From Rhizobium sp. RU36D (GTDB lineage Bacteria > Pseudomonadota > Alphaproteobacteria > Rhizobiales > Rhizobiaceae): 64,000 nt of DNA. Shown here piece after piece: positions 37,946 to 47,646 of this stretch. The DNA lies in NCBI RefSeq assembly GCF_900176345.1, contig NZ_FWXU01000006.1:186001-250000 (forward strand), written 5' to 3'. A program made the position numbers and the translations under genes. The stretch's first letter is position 1. Every line of letters begins with the position of its first letter. The notes below the pieces were generated by a model that was given only the letters and a program-made list of their open reading frames with translations, searched no databases and had not been told where the DNA came from.

Positions 37946-37971
37946 TTTTTTATCCTGGGTGATGCCACCAG
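37942..37971 (-). promoter_or_regulatory. Candidate preQ1 class I-like riboswitch (H-type pseudoknot) of yhhQ
   Basis: On the minus strand, CTGG (37971-37968) pairs with CCAG (37958-37955) around loop TGGCATCAC; an A-rich tail (GATAAAAAA) follows, and GCAT in the loop (37965-37962) is complementary to ATGC (37945-37942), which includes the start codon. This P1-loop-A-tail-P2 order and the CACCC..ATAAAAAA sequence resemble preQ1-I aptamers. It would hide both the AGGA binding site and the AUG. Not verified against a covariance model; the usual UUC loop element is missing. Confidence 0.5.
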
Positions 37972-37995
37972 TTGGAGGGATGATGATGTCAAATG

Positions 37996-38029
37996 AAAAG
38001 GCCTGGCCGACGAATGCCGGTCAAGCCTT
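37996..38029 (-). terminator. Intrinsic terminator of rpmB
   Basis: A 12-bp stem (one mismatch, one G-T) between 38029-38018 and 38009-37998, followed by TTTT on the minus strand. It lies 28 bases after the rpmB stop and separates rpmB from yhhQ. Confidence 0.78.
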
Positions 38030-38057
38030 CAAGACTTATAGAAGATATCAGTGCAGC

Positions 38058-38348
38058 TTACGCGGCTTCTGCAGTCTTCTTGACGATCTGGCGGCGCAGC
38101 AGGCGAGCGCGCATGCTCAGTTCGTTCTCGCTGGCCTTCAGCAGGAAGGCGTCGAGGCCGCCACGATGCTCGACCGAGCGCAGGGCTGCTGCCGAAACGC
38201 GCAGACGATAACGCTGGCCAAGCGCATCAGAGATCAACGTGACGTCGCACAGGTTCGGCAGGAAGCGGCGCTTGGTCTTGTTGTTGGCGTGGCTGACGTT
38301 ATTGCCCGTCTGGACGCCCTTGCCGGTCAATTCACAACTACGGGACAT
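38058..38348 (-). CDS. rpmB: 50S ribosomal protein L28
   Basis: Large-subunit ribosomal protein, 96 residues from the ATG at 38348 ([29 protein letters not shown]), a very clear L28 N-terminus. The protein is longer than the roughly 78-residue E. coli form, as usual in alphaproteobacteria, with the C-terminal extension [17 protein letters not shown]. It is monocistronic: L33 is not next to it, and a terminator follows. Confidence 0.97.
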   Translation of the reverse strand: MSRSCELTGKGVQTGNNVSHANNKTKRRFLPNLCDVTLISDALGQRYRLRVSAAALRSVEHRGGLDAFLLKASENELSMRARLLRRQIVKKTAEAA

Positions 38349-38592
38349 GGTACACCTATTCTCTCGGTCATCGGGTGTGCAAGCCAGCAAACGCACGGCG
38401 GCAATCCCAATGAGCATGATTGGAAAGTTGCGGTTCTATAGTCAGACTGGTCGGCGCCGTCAAGCCAAACCTTGGAATTTCTCGCATTGCGATCGAAGAA
38501 CATGCTATTTTATTGCCACAGTCTCGGCCATAAATGACGTCTGCACGCCAAAGTCACCGCTTCCTGTCCCAACTCTTGCTGGATTTGAACCC

Positions 38593-39366
38593 ATGCTGCG
38601 CCATGCGCTTGCTCTTGTCGCGTCGATATCACTGACCCTCACTGCCGGCGCCGTCAAGGCGGACGATATCCGCTACCAGACCGATTACAGCGTGACGCTG
38701 GCAGGCATGACGGTAGCGAAGGCTTCCTTCGTGACGGAGGTCTCGAAGAAAAACTACACCATCTCCGGCAGCTTCAATGCCGCTGGCCTTGTCGATGTCT
38801 TCACTGACATATCTGCGCAGACCAGTGTTTCGGGACGGCTTGCGCGAAACCGGATGGAGGCGCGCCGCTATTCCCTGGTCTACAAGTCCGGGCGTGTCGT
38901 CAGGACCTATGACGTGCGCTACCAGAACGGCAATGTGACCGAGACCACACTGGAACCCAAGCCCAATGGTCGGCCCGATACCTGGATACCGGTGAGCGAC
39001 AACGATCTGAAGGCGGTGTTTGATCCGATCACCGGGCTGATCCTGCCGCAAAGCGGCGCACTGTGCCCGCGCACCGTGCCCGTCTATGACGGTGAAAGCC
39101 GCATGGACCTCGTGCTGGCCCCCAAGGGCACGAAAAAGGTCAAGCTCGACAAGGTCGAGACAGAGGTGGTCGTTTGCGGGGTCCGCTACGTTCCCAAGTC
39201 GGGTTATCGCAAGGGCCGCGATGACATCGAGTATATGAGCAAGGCGACCGGCATGGAAATCTGGTTTGCCAAGAATGACATCCTGAAGGTATACGCTCCG
39301 GTCTATGCACGCGTGCCGACACGGGTCGGTCCGTTGCATATCAAGGCCGTCGCATTGGGCGGCTGA
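38593..39366 (+). CDS. DUF3108 exported protein
   Basis: 257-residue protein of unknown function with a Sec signal peptide (MLRHALALVASISLTLTAG, cleavage after VKA). The mature part is mostly beta-strand (YQTDYSVTLAGMTVAKASF) and matches the DUF3108 pattern, including CPRTVPVYDGESRMDLVL and a second Cys in VVCGVRYVP, possibly a disulfide pair. The ATG at 38593 was chosen because upstream codons in the same frame have no secretion signal. EamA gene follows 35 bases later. No function can be assigned. Confidence 0.85.
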   Translation: MLRHALALVASISLTLTAGAVKADDIRYQTDYSVTLAGMTVAKASFVTEVSKKNYTISGSFNAAGLVDVFTDISAQTSVSGRLARNRMEARRYSLVYKSGRVVRTYDVRYQNGNVTETTLEPKPNGRPDTWIPVSDNDLKAVFDPITGLILPQSGALCPRTVPVYDGESRMDLVLAPKGTKKVKLDKVETEVVVCGVRYVPKSGYRKGRDDIEYMSKATGMEIWFAKNDILKVYAPVYARVPTRVGPLHIKAVALGG

Positions 39367-39401
39367 CGGAGGCGCGGGCCGTTTCCCGCCGGGAAAAGGC
39401 C

Positions 39402-40271
39402 ATGAAACTGAAAGCCACGCTGATTGGATTTACCGCGATCCTGATGTGGGCCTTTCTTGCGCTCTTCACCGCTGCCTCCGGCAAGATGCCGCCGTTCCAG
39501 TTGACCGCGATTACGTTTTTCATCGGCGCCCTTCCGGGCATCGTGATCTTTGCGGTGCGTCCCGAGAGGCTGTCGCACCTGAAGCAGCCTGCCAAGGTCT
39601 GGATCACCGGCATTGCTGGCTTGTTCGGCTATCACTTCCTGTATTTTACCGCCTTGAGAAACGCGCCGGCCGTTGAGGCCAGCCTGATTGCCTATCTCTG
39701 GCCCTTGTTTATCGTCGTCGGCTCAGCCTTGCTGCCCGGTGAGAGGCTGCGATGGTATCATGTGGCCGGCACCGTTTTTGGCCTTGCCGGCACGGCGCTT
39801 ATCGTGGCCGGCAAAGGCGTGTCCTTCGAGGGAGCCTATGCACTCGGCTATGGTGCGGCACTGGCCTGCGCATTCACTTGGTCAGCCTATTCGCTGATGT
39901 CGCGGAAGTTTGCGGCTGTGTCCACCGATGTTGTCACCGCGTTTTGTCTGGCGACATCGGTGCTATCGCTGGTTTGCCACCTCGGGCTTGAGACGACCGT
40001 CTGGCCGGAAAGCACGGGCGAGTGGATTGCCGTGATCGGGCTCGGCCTGCTTCCCGTCGGGGCCGCCTTCTATGCCTGGGACTACGGTGTGAAGAACGGC
40101 GATATCCAGGTGCTGGGCGCGGCAAGCTATGCCGCTCCGCTCCTGTCCACGCTTGTCCTGATAGGTTTTGGATTTGGCGAGCCCAGCCTGCGGGTCTTGA
40201 TCGCCTGCATCCTGATCACCGGAGGCGCCGTGCTGGCGGCAAAGGACATGCTGCTTCGGCGCGGCGGATAA
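39402..40271 (+). CDS. EamA/DMT-superfamily transporter (YddG-like exporter)
   Basis: 289-residue protein with ten predicted membrane helices in two EamA repeats (about 1-135 and 150-285), second repeat beginning GYGAALACAFTWSAYSLMSRK. The sequence FYFTALRNAPAVEASLIAYLWPLFIVV matches the YddG-type aromatic amino acid exporters, but substrate prediction in this family is weak. Lies 35 bases after the DUF3108 gene. Confidence 0.88.
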   Translation: MKLKATLIGFTAILMWAFLALFTAASGKMPPFQLTAITFFIGALPGIVIFAVRPERLSHLKQPAKVWITGIAGLFGYHFLYFTALRNAPAVEASLIAYLWPLFIVVGSALLPGERLRWYHVAGTVFGLAGTALIVAGKGVSFEGAYALGYGAALACAFTWSAYSLMSRKFAAVSTDVVTAFCLATSVLSLVCHLGLETTVWPESTGEWIAVIGLGLLPVGAAFYAWDYGVKNGDIQVLGAASYAAPLLSTLVLIGFGFGEPSLRVLIACILITGGAVLAAKDMLLRRGG

Positions 40272-40382
40272 AGCACGGCGAGACCTTCGGCATGTTTTTG
40301 TCCGGAAAACGGTGGCGGCTTTCGGGAGACTTGCCCTTGTCGCCGGCTTGACGACGAAGCGACAAGGCATCACACTGTTGCC

Positions 40383-41015
40383 ATGATATTTCTTTATTTA
40401 GCCATAATCTGTGGCGCCGCTTATTTCTTCATCCTGACGCGCCCGGAAAGCAATTTCCGCGCTGCGGCGAAGGCATCGGCGAATGTCCTGTTCGCGGTCT
40501 ACCTGCTCTCAACCAACGGGCCTCTGCTGCTGATCGCCACCATGCTGATTGCCGCCATTGGCGATGTCGTGCTCGCCTTCAAGGGCGAGCGGCGGTTCGT
40601 GATCGGTCTGTGGTGCTTTCTCTTTGTCCTGATCCTGTATTCCATCCAGTTCTATCAGGCGGGAAATTACGCGGTGGTGCAGGACGATCCATGGCGTTGG
40701 GTTGGCGCCGTGCTCATCGTGCTGTCAACGATCGTGCTGCTGAAAAACCTCTGGAAGCCCGCGGGCACGCTTGCTCCGGCGGTCGCGGCCTATAGCGCGG
40801 CCATGCTGGTCATGGGCCTGTTATCGCTGATCGTGCCGTCGCCCATGGTGTTCATCGGAGCGGCGCTGTTTCTCACCTCGGATGCCGTGCTGGCCATGGA
40901 AACCTTCACCTTGTCCGATGACCAGCCGCTGCGGCGGGTTACGGGTTTCATCGTCTGGGGGAGCTATTTCATCGCGCAATGGGTTCTGGTGCTGGCCCTG
41001 ACTGGCGCATTTTAA
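40383..41015 (+). CDS. YhhN-family (lysoplasmalogenase-like) membrane protein
   Basis: 210 residues, about eight hydrophobic segments. Family signatures GDVVLAFKGE and ALFLTSDAVLAMETF hold the conserved acidic residues of the TMEM86/YhhN family, whose characterised members hydrolyse lysoplasmalogens. Activity in this organism is not shown. Its stop codon TAA overlaps the convergent DUF985 gene stop, sharing a TTAA palindrome (41012-41015). Confidence 0.87.
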   Translation: MIFLYLAIICGAAYFFILTRPESNFRAAAKASANVLFAVYLLSTNGPLLLIATMLIAAIGDVVLAFKGERRFVIGLWCFLFVLILYSIQFYQAGNYAVVQDDPWRWVGAVLIVLSTIVLLKNLWKPAGTLAPAVAAYSAAMLVMGLLSLIVPSPMVFIGAALFLTSDAVLAMETFTLSDDQPLRRVTGFIVWGSYFIAQWVLVLALTGAF

Positions 41016-41437
41016 TTCTTACCTGGTTCCCACTCCGGCGATGCCATTTCGAAGCTGGCATAGTCGAAGCCCGGGGCGACGGTGCAACCCACCAATGTGA
41101 ACTCGCCCAGGCTTTCCGCCGCCTGCCAGCCATTGGCCGGAATGACAGCTTGCGGACGCTCGCCGCGCAATATATCTGCGCCCAAGACGATGGTCTCTAC
41201 CGTCAAGCCATCCTCCGAACTGTAGAGCGCAAGCGGCGCCCCGGCATAGTAGTGCCAAACCTCTGCGGCATCCCGAACCCGGTGCCAGTGAGACCGTTCG
41301 CCTGACTTCAACAGGTAGTAGATCGCGGTCGAGTGGCCACGCCTGCCGCCGGCCGGATCGCGATAGGTCTCGACAAACCAGCCACCTTCCGGATGGGGCT
41401 GCATGGCAAGGGCTGTGATGATATCCTCGGCTTTCAT
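41012..41437 (-). CDS. DUF985 cupin protein
   Basis: 141-residue cupin (Cupin_5/DUF985). Core elements: HPEGGWFVETYRDP, TAIYYLLKSGERSHWHRV with a likely metal-binding His pair, EVWHYYAGAPL, and LVGCTVAPGFDYASFEM near the end. Its ATG overlaps the gloB stop as TGATG, so it is co-transcribed with gloB. Family function is not established. Confidence 0.88.
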   Translation of the reverse strand: MKAEDIITALAMQPHPEGGWFVETYRDPAGGRRGHSTAIYYLLKSGERSHWHRVRDAAEVWHYYAGAPLALYSSEDGLTVETIVLGADILRGERPQAVIPANGWQAAESLGEFTLVGCTVAPGFDYASFEMASPEWEPGKN

Positions 41438-42207
41438 CAGAAATTGTCCTTGCGCTTGCGGATTTCGGCGAACACCTCTTCATTGGTGCGGCTTTCCATG
41501 AGGAGGCCGCGCCTGATGGACGGGTCGGCTGCGCGCAGGAAGGGGTTGGTTTCCTTTTCGAGACCAATCGTTGTGGGAATTGTGAATTTTCCCTCGGCAC
41601 GCAGGGCTTCGATCTCGGCGGCCCGCTGCCGCAGCCTGGCATTGTCGGGATCGATGGTCAGTGCGAAGCGGGCATTGGACAGGGTATATTCGTGGCCGAA
41701 ATATACGGCAGTCTCATCGGGCAGAACGGCCAGCTTCTGAAGCGAATGCCACATGTCGGACGCGGGGCGCTCGAACAGGCGCCCACAGCCCAGGGCAAAC
41801 AGCGTATCGGCGGCAAACAGCAGCTTGCTGTCGGGCAGGTGATAGCAAATATGGCCCGCTGTATGACCTGGAGTTTCGATGACGTTGACGCGATGGCTGC
41901 CCCACTCGAAGCTGTCCCCGTCGCCCATCGCACGGTCGAGGCCGGGTATCGCGACGGCCTCGTCGCGCGGGCCGATGATCTCACAGCCAAAGCGTTCCTT
42001 CAGGGCCAGGTTTGCTTCGACATGGTCGCCATGATGGTGCGTGGTGAAGATATGGGTGAGGCTCCAGCCGCGACGTTCTGCGGCGCTGAGGATCGGTTCC
42101 AGCTCGGGCGCGTCGATCGCGGCCGTCAGATTGCTGTCAGGACAATGAAGGAGCACGCCGAAGTTGTCGCTCCGGCACATGAAAATTTCCAGTTCGAGCG
42201 ATTTCAT
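41437..42207 (-). CDS. gloB: Hydroxyacylglutathione hydrolase (glyoxalase II)
   Basis: Zinc-dependent metallo-beta-lactamase-fold hydrolase splitting S-D-lactoylglutathione in methylglyoxal detoxification. From the ATG at 42207 ([15 protein letters not shown]) it is 256 residues, the usual length. Metal motifs: [20 protein letters not shown] and FGHEYT; C-terminal glutathione-site region [15 protein letters not shown] longer reading to 42723 is a frame continuation without a start signal. It overlaps the DUF985 gene downstream and is divergent from the methyltransferase gene. Confidence 0.95.
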   Translation of the reverse strand: MKSLELEIFMCRSDNFGVLLHCPDSNLTAAIDAPELEPILSAAERRGWSLTHIFTTHHHGDHVEANLALKERFGCEIIGPRDEAVAIPGLDRAMGDGDSFEWGSHRVNVIETPGHTAGHICYHLPDSKLLFAADTLFALGCGRLFERPASDMWHSLQKLAVLPDETAVYFGHEYTLSNARFALTIDPDNARLRQRAAEIEALRAEGKFTIPTTIGLEKETNPFLRAADPSIRRGLLMESRTNEEVFAEIRKRKDNF

Positions 42208-42291
42208 GCTGAAAATCCGATTGATGGCAGATGCGGCGAATGTAGCGTCTTCATGCTTGAAGTCCAACGGGCGCCTGATATCAATTAAGCC

Positions 42292-43056
42292 ATGCAAGTC
42301 GATATCGTCGATCTCCGGGAATTCTATCATTCGACGCTCGGCCGCCTGGCGGAGCATTCCATATCGATGGCGCTGAGTACACTGTGGCCGCGATTGCCGC
42401 AGGAGCGGCTCGTTGGTTTGGGATATGCCGTGCCGTTTCTGGATCGCCTGCGTGGTGATACCGAGCGCACGTTCGCGTTCATGCCCGCCGGGCAGGGGGC
42501 GGTGAACTGGCCGGTGGGCGAGCTTTCCTCCACCGCCCTCGTCTTTGACGAAGAACTGCCTCTGCCGGATGCCAGCATCGATCGGGTGTTGATGGTGCAT
42601 TCGCTGGAATTTGCGGAGAACCCGCGCGAGACCTTGAAGGAGATCTGGCGCATTCTGGCGCCGGGGGGACGGCTCGTCATCGTCGTGCCCAACCGGCGCG
42701 GCGTCTGGGCGCGGCTGGAGCACACGCCTTTCGGATCGGGCCGGCCATATTCGCGCGGTCAGCTTACCGGGCTGCTGCGGGAAACCAATTTCACGCCCAG
42801 TGCCAGCGCGGAGGCGCTTTTCTTTCCGCCCTCGAAGATCCGCACGATCCTCAAGCTCCGGCGCGGGTTCGAACGCATGGGACGGATCGTCTGGCCAGCC
42901 TTTTCCGGCGTCATCCTGGTAGAGGCGCAGAAGCGTCTCTATCAGGGGCTGCCGGTTGCGGCGCGGGCATCGCGGCGTGTCTTTGCCCCAGTCCTGGCGC
43001 CGCAGGGCGTGCCGACGACGCGTAGCGGCCTCGACAAATCCAGCATTCAGCTTTAA
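42292..43056 (+). CDS. SAM-dependent methyltransferase (type 11-like)
   Basis: 254-residue protein with a class I methyltransferase core. Visible pieces are [17 protein letters not shown] (motif III-like), [19 protein letters not shown] and [15 protein letters not shown]. The N-terminal SAM-binding glycine motif is weak ([13 protein letters not shown]), typical of this rhizobial group. Substrate unknown. hisC begins 70 bases later, and gloB is divergent. Confidence 0.82.
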   Translation: MQVDIVDLREFYHSTLGRLAEHSISMALSTLWPRLPQERLVGLGYAVPFLDRLRGDTERTFAFMPAGQGAVNWPVGELSSTALVFDEELPLPDASIDRVLMVHSLEFAENPRETLKEIWRILAPGGRLVIVVPNRRGVWARLEHTPFGSGRPYSRGQLTGLLRETNFTPSASAEALFFPPSKIRTILKLRRGFERMGRIVWPAFSGVILVEAQKRLYQGLPVAARASRRVFAPVLAPQGVPTTRSGLDKSSIQL

Positions 43057-43126
43057 TCCACACGGCGTCCTTTAAGGCGTCGTGATCGGGCTTCGGCCTG
43101 TCCCGTTTCTAGAAAGAGCCATTGCG

Positions 43127-44236
43127 ATGAGCAGCGAGTTGAACCAGCCCGTCCCCCGTCCGGGAATTCTTGATATTGCCGCCTATGTGCCGGGCAAGGA
43201 GCATGCCCCTGGAGTTGCACGGGTGTTCAAACTGTCATCCAACGAGACGCCGATGGGCCCGAGCCCGCGCGCGATCGAAGCCTTCCGCCAGGGCGCCGGC
43301 CATCTGGAGCTTTATCCCGATGGCCAGGCCATGGCGCTGCGCGAGGCAATCGCGGAAAAATATGGGTTGAACCTCTCCAATATCCTGTGTGGAAATGGCT
43401 CGGACGAGCTGCTTGGCCTGCTTTGCCACGTCTACCTCTCCCCCGGGGATGAGGCTGTTATCACCGAGCATGGCTTCCTGGTCTACAAGATCCAGATCAT
43501 GGGCGCGGGTGCCACGCCCGTGGTTGCCAAGGAAAAGGATTGCACCGTCGACGTGGACGCTGTGCTGGCTGCGGTGACGCCGAAGACCAAGATCGTGTTC
43601 ATTGCCAATCCCGGCAATCCCACCGGTACCTATGTGGCGGCCAGCGAAATTCGCCGGCTGCATGCCGGTCTGCCGAAGCATGTGCTGCTGGTCCTGGATG
43701 CGGCCTATGCCGAATATGTTCGTCGCAACGACTATGAGGCCGGGATCGAGCTCGTTTCCTCGGCGCGCAACGTGGTCATGACCCGTACCTTCTCCAAGGT
43801 CTATGGTCTTGCTGCCCTACGCATCGGCTGGATCTATGCGCCGGCTGCTATCATCGATGCGATGAACCGTGTGCGCGGGCCGTTCAATCTCAATGCTCCG
43901 GCAATTGCTGCCGGTGCCGCCGCGATCCGTGACCAGGACTTCGTCGACAAGGCCGTGGAGCACAACCTGCTGTGGATCGACAAGCTGACTCATGCGCTGA
44001 CAGACCTTGGGTTGAAGGTCACGCCGTCGGTTGCGAATTTCGTGCTGATGCATTTCCCCGATGTCGATGGCAAGCGCGCTGCCGACGCCGATGCCTTCCT
44101 GACCAGCCGCGGCTATATCCTGCGGGCGGTGAAGGGCTATGGCTTTGCGAACTCGCTGCGCATGACCATTGGCAGCGAAGAAGCCAATCGGGGCGTGATC
44201 GAGACGCTTGGCGAGTTCATGGGGCGCAAGGCATGA
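43127..44236 (+). CDS. hisC: Histidinol-phosphate aminotransferase-type enzyme
   Basis: Fold-type I PLP aminotransferase, 369 residues from the ATG at 43127 ([12 protein letters not shown]). Motifs: [43 protein letters not shown], the PLP Lys in [15 protein letters not shown], and the C-terminal Arg in [13 protein letters not shown]. HisC-family members in alphaproteobacteria often also act on aromatic (prephenate or phenylpyruvate) substrates; the ATGA overlap with tyrC supports a role in tyrosine or phenylalanine synthesis as well. Confidence 0.92.
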   Translation: MSSELNQPVPRPGILDIAAYVPGKEHAPGVARVFKLSSNETPMGPSPRAIEAFRQGAGHLELYPDGQAMALREAIAEKYGLNLSNILCGNGSDELLGLLCHVYLSPGDEAVITEHGFLVYKIQIMGAGATPVVAKEKDCTVDVDAVLAAVTPKTKIVFIANPGNPTGTYVAASEIRRLHAGLPKHVLLVLDAAYAEYVRRNDYEAGIELVSSARNVVMTRTFSKVYGLAALRIGWIYAPAAIIDAMNRVRGPFNLNAPAIAAGAAAIRDQDFVDKAVEHNLLWIDKLTHALTDLGLKVTPSVANFVLMHFPDVDGKRAADADAFLTSRGYILRAVKGYGFANSLRMTIGSEEANRGVIETLGEFMGRKA

Positions 44237-45171
44237 AGACGGTTCTGTTCAACAAGATTGCCCTGATCGGCATCGGGCTCATCGGCTCATCCATTGCCCG
44301 CGACATCAAGGCGCTGGGCCTCGCGAACGAGGTGATCATCTCAAGCCGCAGCCGCGAGACATTGCGACGGGCCGAACAGCTCAAGCTTGGCCACACCTAT
44401 GTGACGTCTGCCACCGAGGCGGTTGTCGATGCGGACCTGACGATTGTCAGCGTCCCGGTCGGCGCTTCCGAGACAATTGCCAAGCAGATTTCCGAAACGT
44501 TGAAGCCCGGCTCGATCGTCACCGATGTCGGTTCCACCAAGGCCTCCGTCATCTCCCAGATGCTGCCGCATATTCCGGCTGACGTTCACTTCATTCCCGG
44601 CCATCCGCTGGCCGGCACGGAAAAGTCCGGTCCCGATGCCGGATTTGAGGGTCTGTTCAAGGGCCGCTGGTGCATCCTGACGCCGGTTGAAGGCACCGAT
44701 CCGGATGCCCTTTCCAAGCTCAAGGTCTTCTGGTGGGCGCTGGGGTCCAAGGTCGACGAGATGGATCCGGAGCATCACGACAAGGTGCTGGCGATCGTCT
44801 CGCATCTGCCGCATATCATCGCCTACAACATCGTCGGCACGGCTGATGACCTGGAGACGGTGACCGAATCCGAAGTCATCAAGTATTCGGCCTCTGGTTT
44901 CCGCGATTTCACCCGCCTTGCCGCGTCCGACCCCACCATGTGGCGGGATGTGTGCCTGCACAACAAGGATGCCATCCTGGAGATGCTGGCGCGCTTCTCG
45001 GAGGACCTTGCCTATCTGCAGCGTGCGATCCGTTGGGGCGAGGGCGACAAGCTGTTCGAGCTTTTCACCCGCACGCGTGCGATCCGCCATTCGATCATCG
45101 AAGCCGGCCAGGACGTGAATGTGCCTGATTTCGGTCGCCACGCCTTCGACCCCAAGGCTCCGAAGGCTTAA
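44233..45171 (+). CDS. tyrC: Prephenate/arogenate (cyclohexadienyl) dehydrogenase
   Basis: NAD(P)-dependent oxidative decarboxylation of prephenate or arogenate towards tyrosine. The 312-residue product ([15 protein letters not shown]) has the Rossmann motif [24 protein letters not shown], the catalytic His in [11 protein letters not shown] and [16 protein letters not shown] overlap with hisC. No chorismate mutase or ACT domain is fused. Whether prephenate or arogenate is preferred is not readable. Confidence 0.94.
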   Translation: MKTVLFNKIALIGIGLIGSSIARDIKALGLANEVIISSRSRETLRRAEQLKLGHTYVTSATEAVVDADLTIVSVPVGASETIAKQISETLKPGSIVTDVGSTKASVISQMLPHIPADVHFIPGHPLAGTEKSGPDAGFEGLFKGRWCILTPVEGTDPDALSKLKVFWWALGSKVDEMDPEHHDKVLAIVSHLPHIIAYNIVGTADDLETVTESEVIKYSASGFRDFTRLAASDPTMWRDVCLHNKDAILEMLARFSEDLAYLQRAIRWGEGDKLFELFTRTRAIRHSIIEAGQDVNVPDFGRHAFDPKAPKA

Positions 45172-45187
45172 GGCTGACCCTGCCGCC

Positions 45188-46201
45188 TCAAAGCGGCGGC
45201 AGGGTGCCGATCGGAATGAAGCTCAGCATCACGACGCCGTTTTGCACCACGATGCGGGCGCTTGATGTATCGGCGCCCTTGGCAAGCGAGCGCAAGATGG
45301 AGGTCGCGGCGTTGGCGAGGGGCTGCATCTCGGGCAAGGCGGCTGCAATCGTCGTATTCCAGGCAGAGAGTTTCTCGATCGTCAGGTTGAATTCTCCTGA
45401 GATCAGGCCATCGTCTCCAATCGAGTAGGGTCCGCTGAAGGTGATCACCCGACCCTCGCCGAGATCCGCGACGAAGCGGCGCAGTTCTCCCGAGGCGCCG
45501 TAGAGCGCCGTACGGTAATCACTCGTGCCGTTCAGCAGCGTGGCCCGGTCGGTAACGACAAGATCGACGCTGGCGGAAATGGGGGGCAGTGCTTGCGCGA
45601 GGCCGCGGGCCGTGCCTGTAACATTTTCCAGCAGCGAGGCGATTTCCAGATTGGCCTCATTGCGGCGCACATGGGTTTCGCCACGGGCTGCAACCACATC
45701 GAATGTCTGGCCACTCACGGTTTCCGTCAGGCTGGCCTTCAGGTCCTTCACCTCGAGAGAGCTTGCCTGCAGCCCGCCATCCCCGGTTCTCGTGCTGGCA
45801 TGCAGCATTGACCATTCGGCGGAGCCGGTGAGGCCGAGGGCAGAGCGGATCTGGCCGGGGCCATCGAGTTCCCAGACGATGTGCGAGGGATTATAGACTT
45901 GGGCCGCAGAGCGGAACGCTCCGAAGGTGGCGGACACGCCATTTTGCAGGTCGTCTATCTGCAGGCTGCTGCAGAAAACGCCGATGCGAAAGGGATAGCC
46001 GTGGCTGGCCGGATCGGCGCAGGCGATTTTCGGCGCTGTCGTCGTGTCGTTCTCGATCGAGGCCAGGATGCCTGTTTTCAGTTGATCGGCTGCAATATAC
46101 CAACCGATCGTGTAGACAGCGATGGCAGCGACAATGGTCAGCCCCAGCTTCAGGAATTTCCGGCTCGTTGTCGACCGGGGCGCGCCGCTTGACGTTGGCA
46201 T
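45188..46201 (-). CDS. DUF2125 membrane-anchored protein
   Basis: 337 residues from the ATG at 46201 (MPTSSGAPRS), chosen for GGAG six or seven bases upstream. One N-terminal membrane helix (about 20-40, LGLTIVAAIAVYTIGWYIAA) anchors a periplasmic part containing two cysteines (IACADP and FCSSLQIDD, about 14 residues apart) and long beta-rich stretches. The DUF2125 family is of unknown function in alphaproteobacteria. Divergent from the ChaC-like gene. Confidence 0.85.
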   Translation of the reverse strand: MPTSSGAPRSTTSRKFLKLGLTIVAAIAVYTIGWYIAADQLKTGILASIENDTTTAPKIACADPASHGYPFRIGVFCSSLQIDDLQNGVSATFGAFRSAAQVYNPSHIVWELDGPGQIRSALGLTGSAEWSMLHASTRTGDGGLQASSLEVKDLKASLTETVSGQTFDVVAARGETHVRRNEANLEIASLLENVTGTARGLAQALPPISASVDLVVTDRATLLNGTSDYRTALYGASGELRRFVADLGEGRVITFSGPYSIGDDGLISGEFNLTIEKLSAWNTTIAAALPEMQPLANAATSILRSLAKGADTSSARIVVQNGVVMLSFIPIGTLPPL

Positions 46202-46253
46202 GTGCCGCTCCAATGTTGTGCGAATAGCGAAGGGTGAGGCTTTGAACTCGGAT

Positions 46254-46778
46254 ATGGACGAATTTTGGGTATTTGGCTATGGCTCGCTCATGTGGAATCC
46301 GGGCTTTGCCTATGAGCAGAGGATCGAGGCCCGGGCCAATGGCTATCGTCGATCCCTCTGTGTCCGCTCTTTCGTGCATCGTGGAACGCCTGAAAATCCG
46401 GGGCTGGTGCTGGGACTGGATCGCGGTGGATCTTGCCGCGGCATTGCCTTTCGCGTCGCTGATGCGGTGCGCGAGGAGGTCATCGCCTATCTGCGCGAAC
46501 GCGAACTTGTAACAAATGTCTATCTGGAGCGCCGGCTGCCGGTGACCCTGAAAGACGGGCGACGCGTCCCGGCGCTGACCTATGTCGTCGACAGGGCGCA
46601 TCAGCAATATGCCGGTGCGCTTGACGTCAGAGAAGCTGCGGCGGTCGTCAGCCAGGCCTCGGGGAAATCAGGGCCCAATCACCTCTATGTCGCCAATACG
46701 CTGTCGCACATGCAGGAGATGGGCATTCGCGATCAATGGCTGGAGCAGGTTGCCGCCATGGTCATGCCGGCTGCATAA
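46254..46778 (+). CDS. ChaC-like gamma-glutamylcyclotransferase
   Basis: 174-residue protein of the glutathione-specific gamma-glutamylcyclotransferase family, splitting glutathione to 5-oxoproline and Cys-Gly. The diagnostic N-terminal motif FGYGSLMWNPGF binds the glutamyl group, and RSFVHRGTPENPGLVLGLDRGG and EREL in the middle provide the catalytic-acid region. ATG at 46254 (MDEFWVFGYGS) is the family start; a TTG at 46242 has a nearer binding site. Convergent with plsC. Confidence 0.92.
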   Translation: MDEFWVFGYGSLMWNPGFAYEQRIEARANGYRRSLCVRSFVHRGTPENPGLVLGLDRGGSCRGIAFRVADAVREEVIAYLRERELVTNVYLERRLPVTLKDGRRVPALTYVVDRAHQQYAGALDVREAAAVVSQASGKSGPNHLYVANTLSHMQEMGIRDQWLEQVAAMVMPAA

Positions 46779-46790
46779 GTCTTTTGGAGC

Positions 46791-47615
46791 CTAGATGGCC
46801 TCGCTGCCATGCTGATGCGGATGGCCCTTGGTCGCGCCGGATTTGAGGGCGGCTATGCGGGCAGCAGCGGTGGGCGGTATTGGCAGGTTCGGGTTTTCCT
46901 CTGCCGTCTTCACCAGAAGTTCGTCACTGGCATCCTCCAGCGTATCGATCAGGTGATCGAAGAAGGCATCGGGATCCATTCCCGGCTGGATGGGCGGCAG
47001 GATCCTGACCGTGAAATGGCCGGGATAGCGGAAGAACTTGCGCCGCGGCCAAAACAGGCCGGGATGCATGGCAACGGGAACCACGGGCAGTTGCAGGTCG
47101 CGGTAGAGGCGGGCGATGCCATATTTGTAGACGGGTTCCGCGCCTGGTGCGCGACGGGTGCCTTCAGGATAGATGATCAGTTGCCGGCCGTGCTTCAGCT
47201 CTTCCTTGGTGCGGACCATGACCTCGGCCATGACCTTGCCCCGCGCGCCCCGATCGACGGGGATCATGCGCTGCTTCCAGGCATACCAGCCAAACAGCGG
47301 TATCCACATCAGCTCACGCTTGAGAATGTAGACCGGATCATCCAGCCAGGGCAGCAAGGCATAGGTATCCCAGAAGGACTGGTGTTTCGGCGCGAGAATG
47401 TAGGCTCCCTGGGGAATGTTCTCGAGCCCTTCGATGGTGAAGGTCGTGCCGACGATCTTACGCATCAGCCAGTGGCAGGACTTCGCCCAGTTCTTCGGAA
47501 TTTCGAACGCCATCTTCCGGGGGATGATGAAGTAGATCGGCGACAGAACGATCATGCGGATGATCAGGTTCGCATAGAATGCCGTGTTGAAAAGGATCGA
47601 TCGAAACGCAATCAT
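46791..47615 (-). CDS. plsC: 1-acyl-sn-glycerol-3-phosphate acyltransferase
   Basis: Membrane acyltransferase making phosphatidic acid from lysophosphatidic acid. The 274-residue product has one or two N-terminal hydrophobic segments, the catalytic HX4D motif in APKHQSFWDTYAL, FGWYAWKQRMIPVDRG and the substrate motif IIYPEGTRRAPG. The C-terminal tail is Pro- and His-rich (KGHPHQHGSEAI). It follows the YdcF gene by 31 bases on the same strand. Confidence 0.92.
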   Translation of the reverse strand: MIAFRSILFNTAFYANLIIRMIVLSPIYFIIPRKMAFEIPKNWAKSCHWLMRKIVGTTFTIEGLENIPQGAYILAPKHQSFWDTYALLPWLDDPVYILKRELMWIPLFGWYAWKQRMIPVDRGARGKVMAEVMVRTKEELKHGRQLIIYPEGTRRAPGAEPVYKYGIARLYRDLQLPVVPVAMHPGLFWPRRKFFRYPGHFTVRILPPIQPGMDPDAFFDHLIDTLEDASDELLVKTAEENPNLPIPPTAAARIAALKSGATKGHPHQHGSEAI

Positions 47616-47646
47616 AGAGCCGCTACCCCGAAATGAAGCGCTTTGC

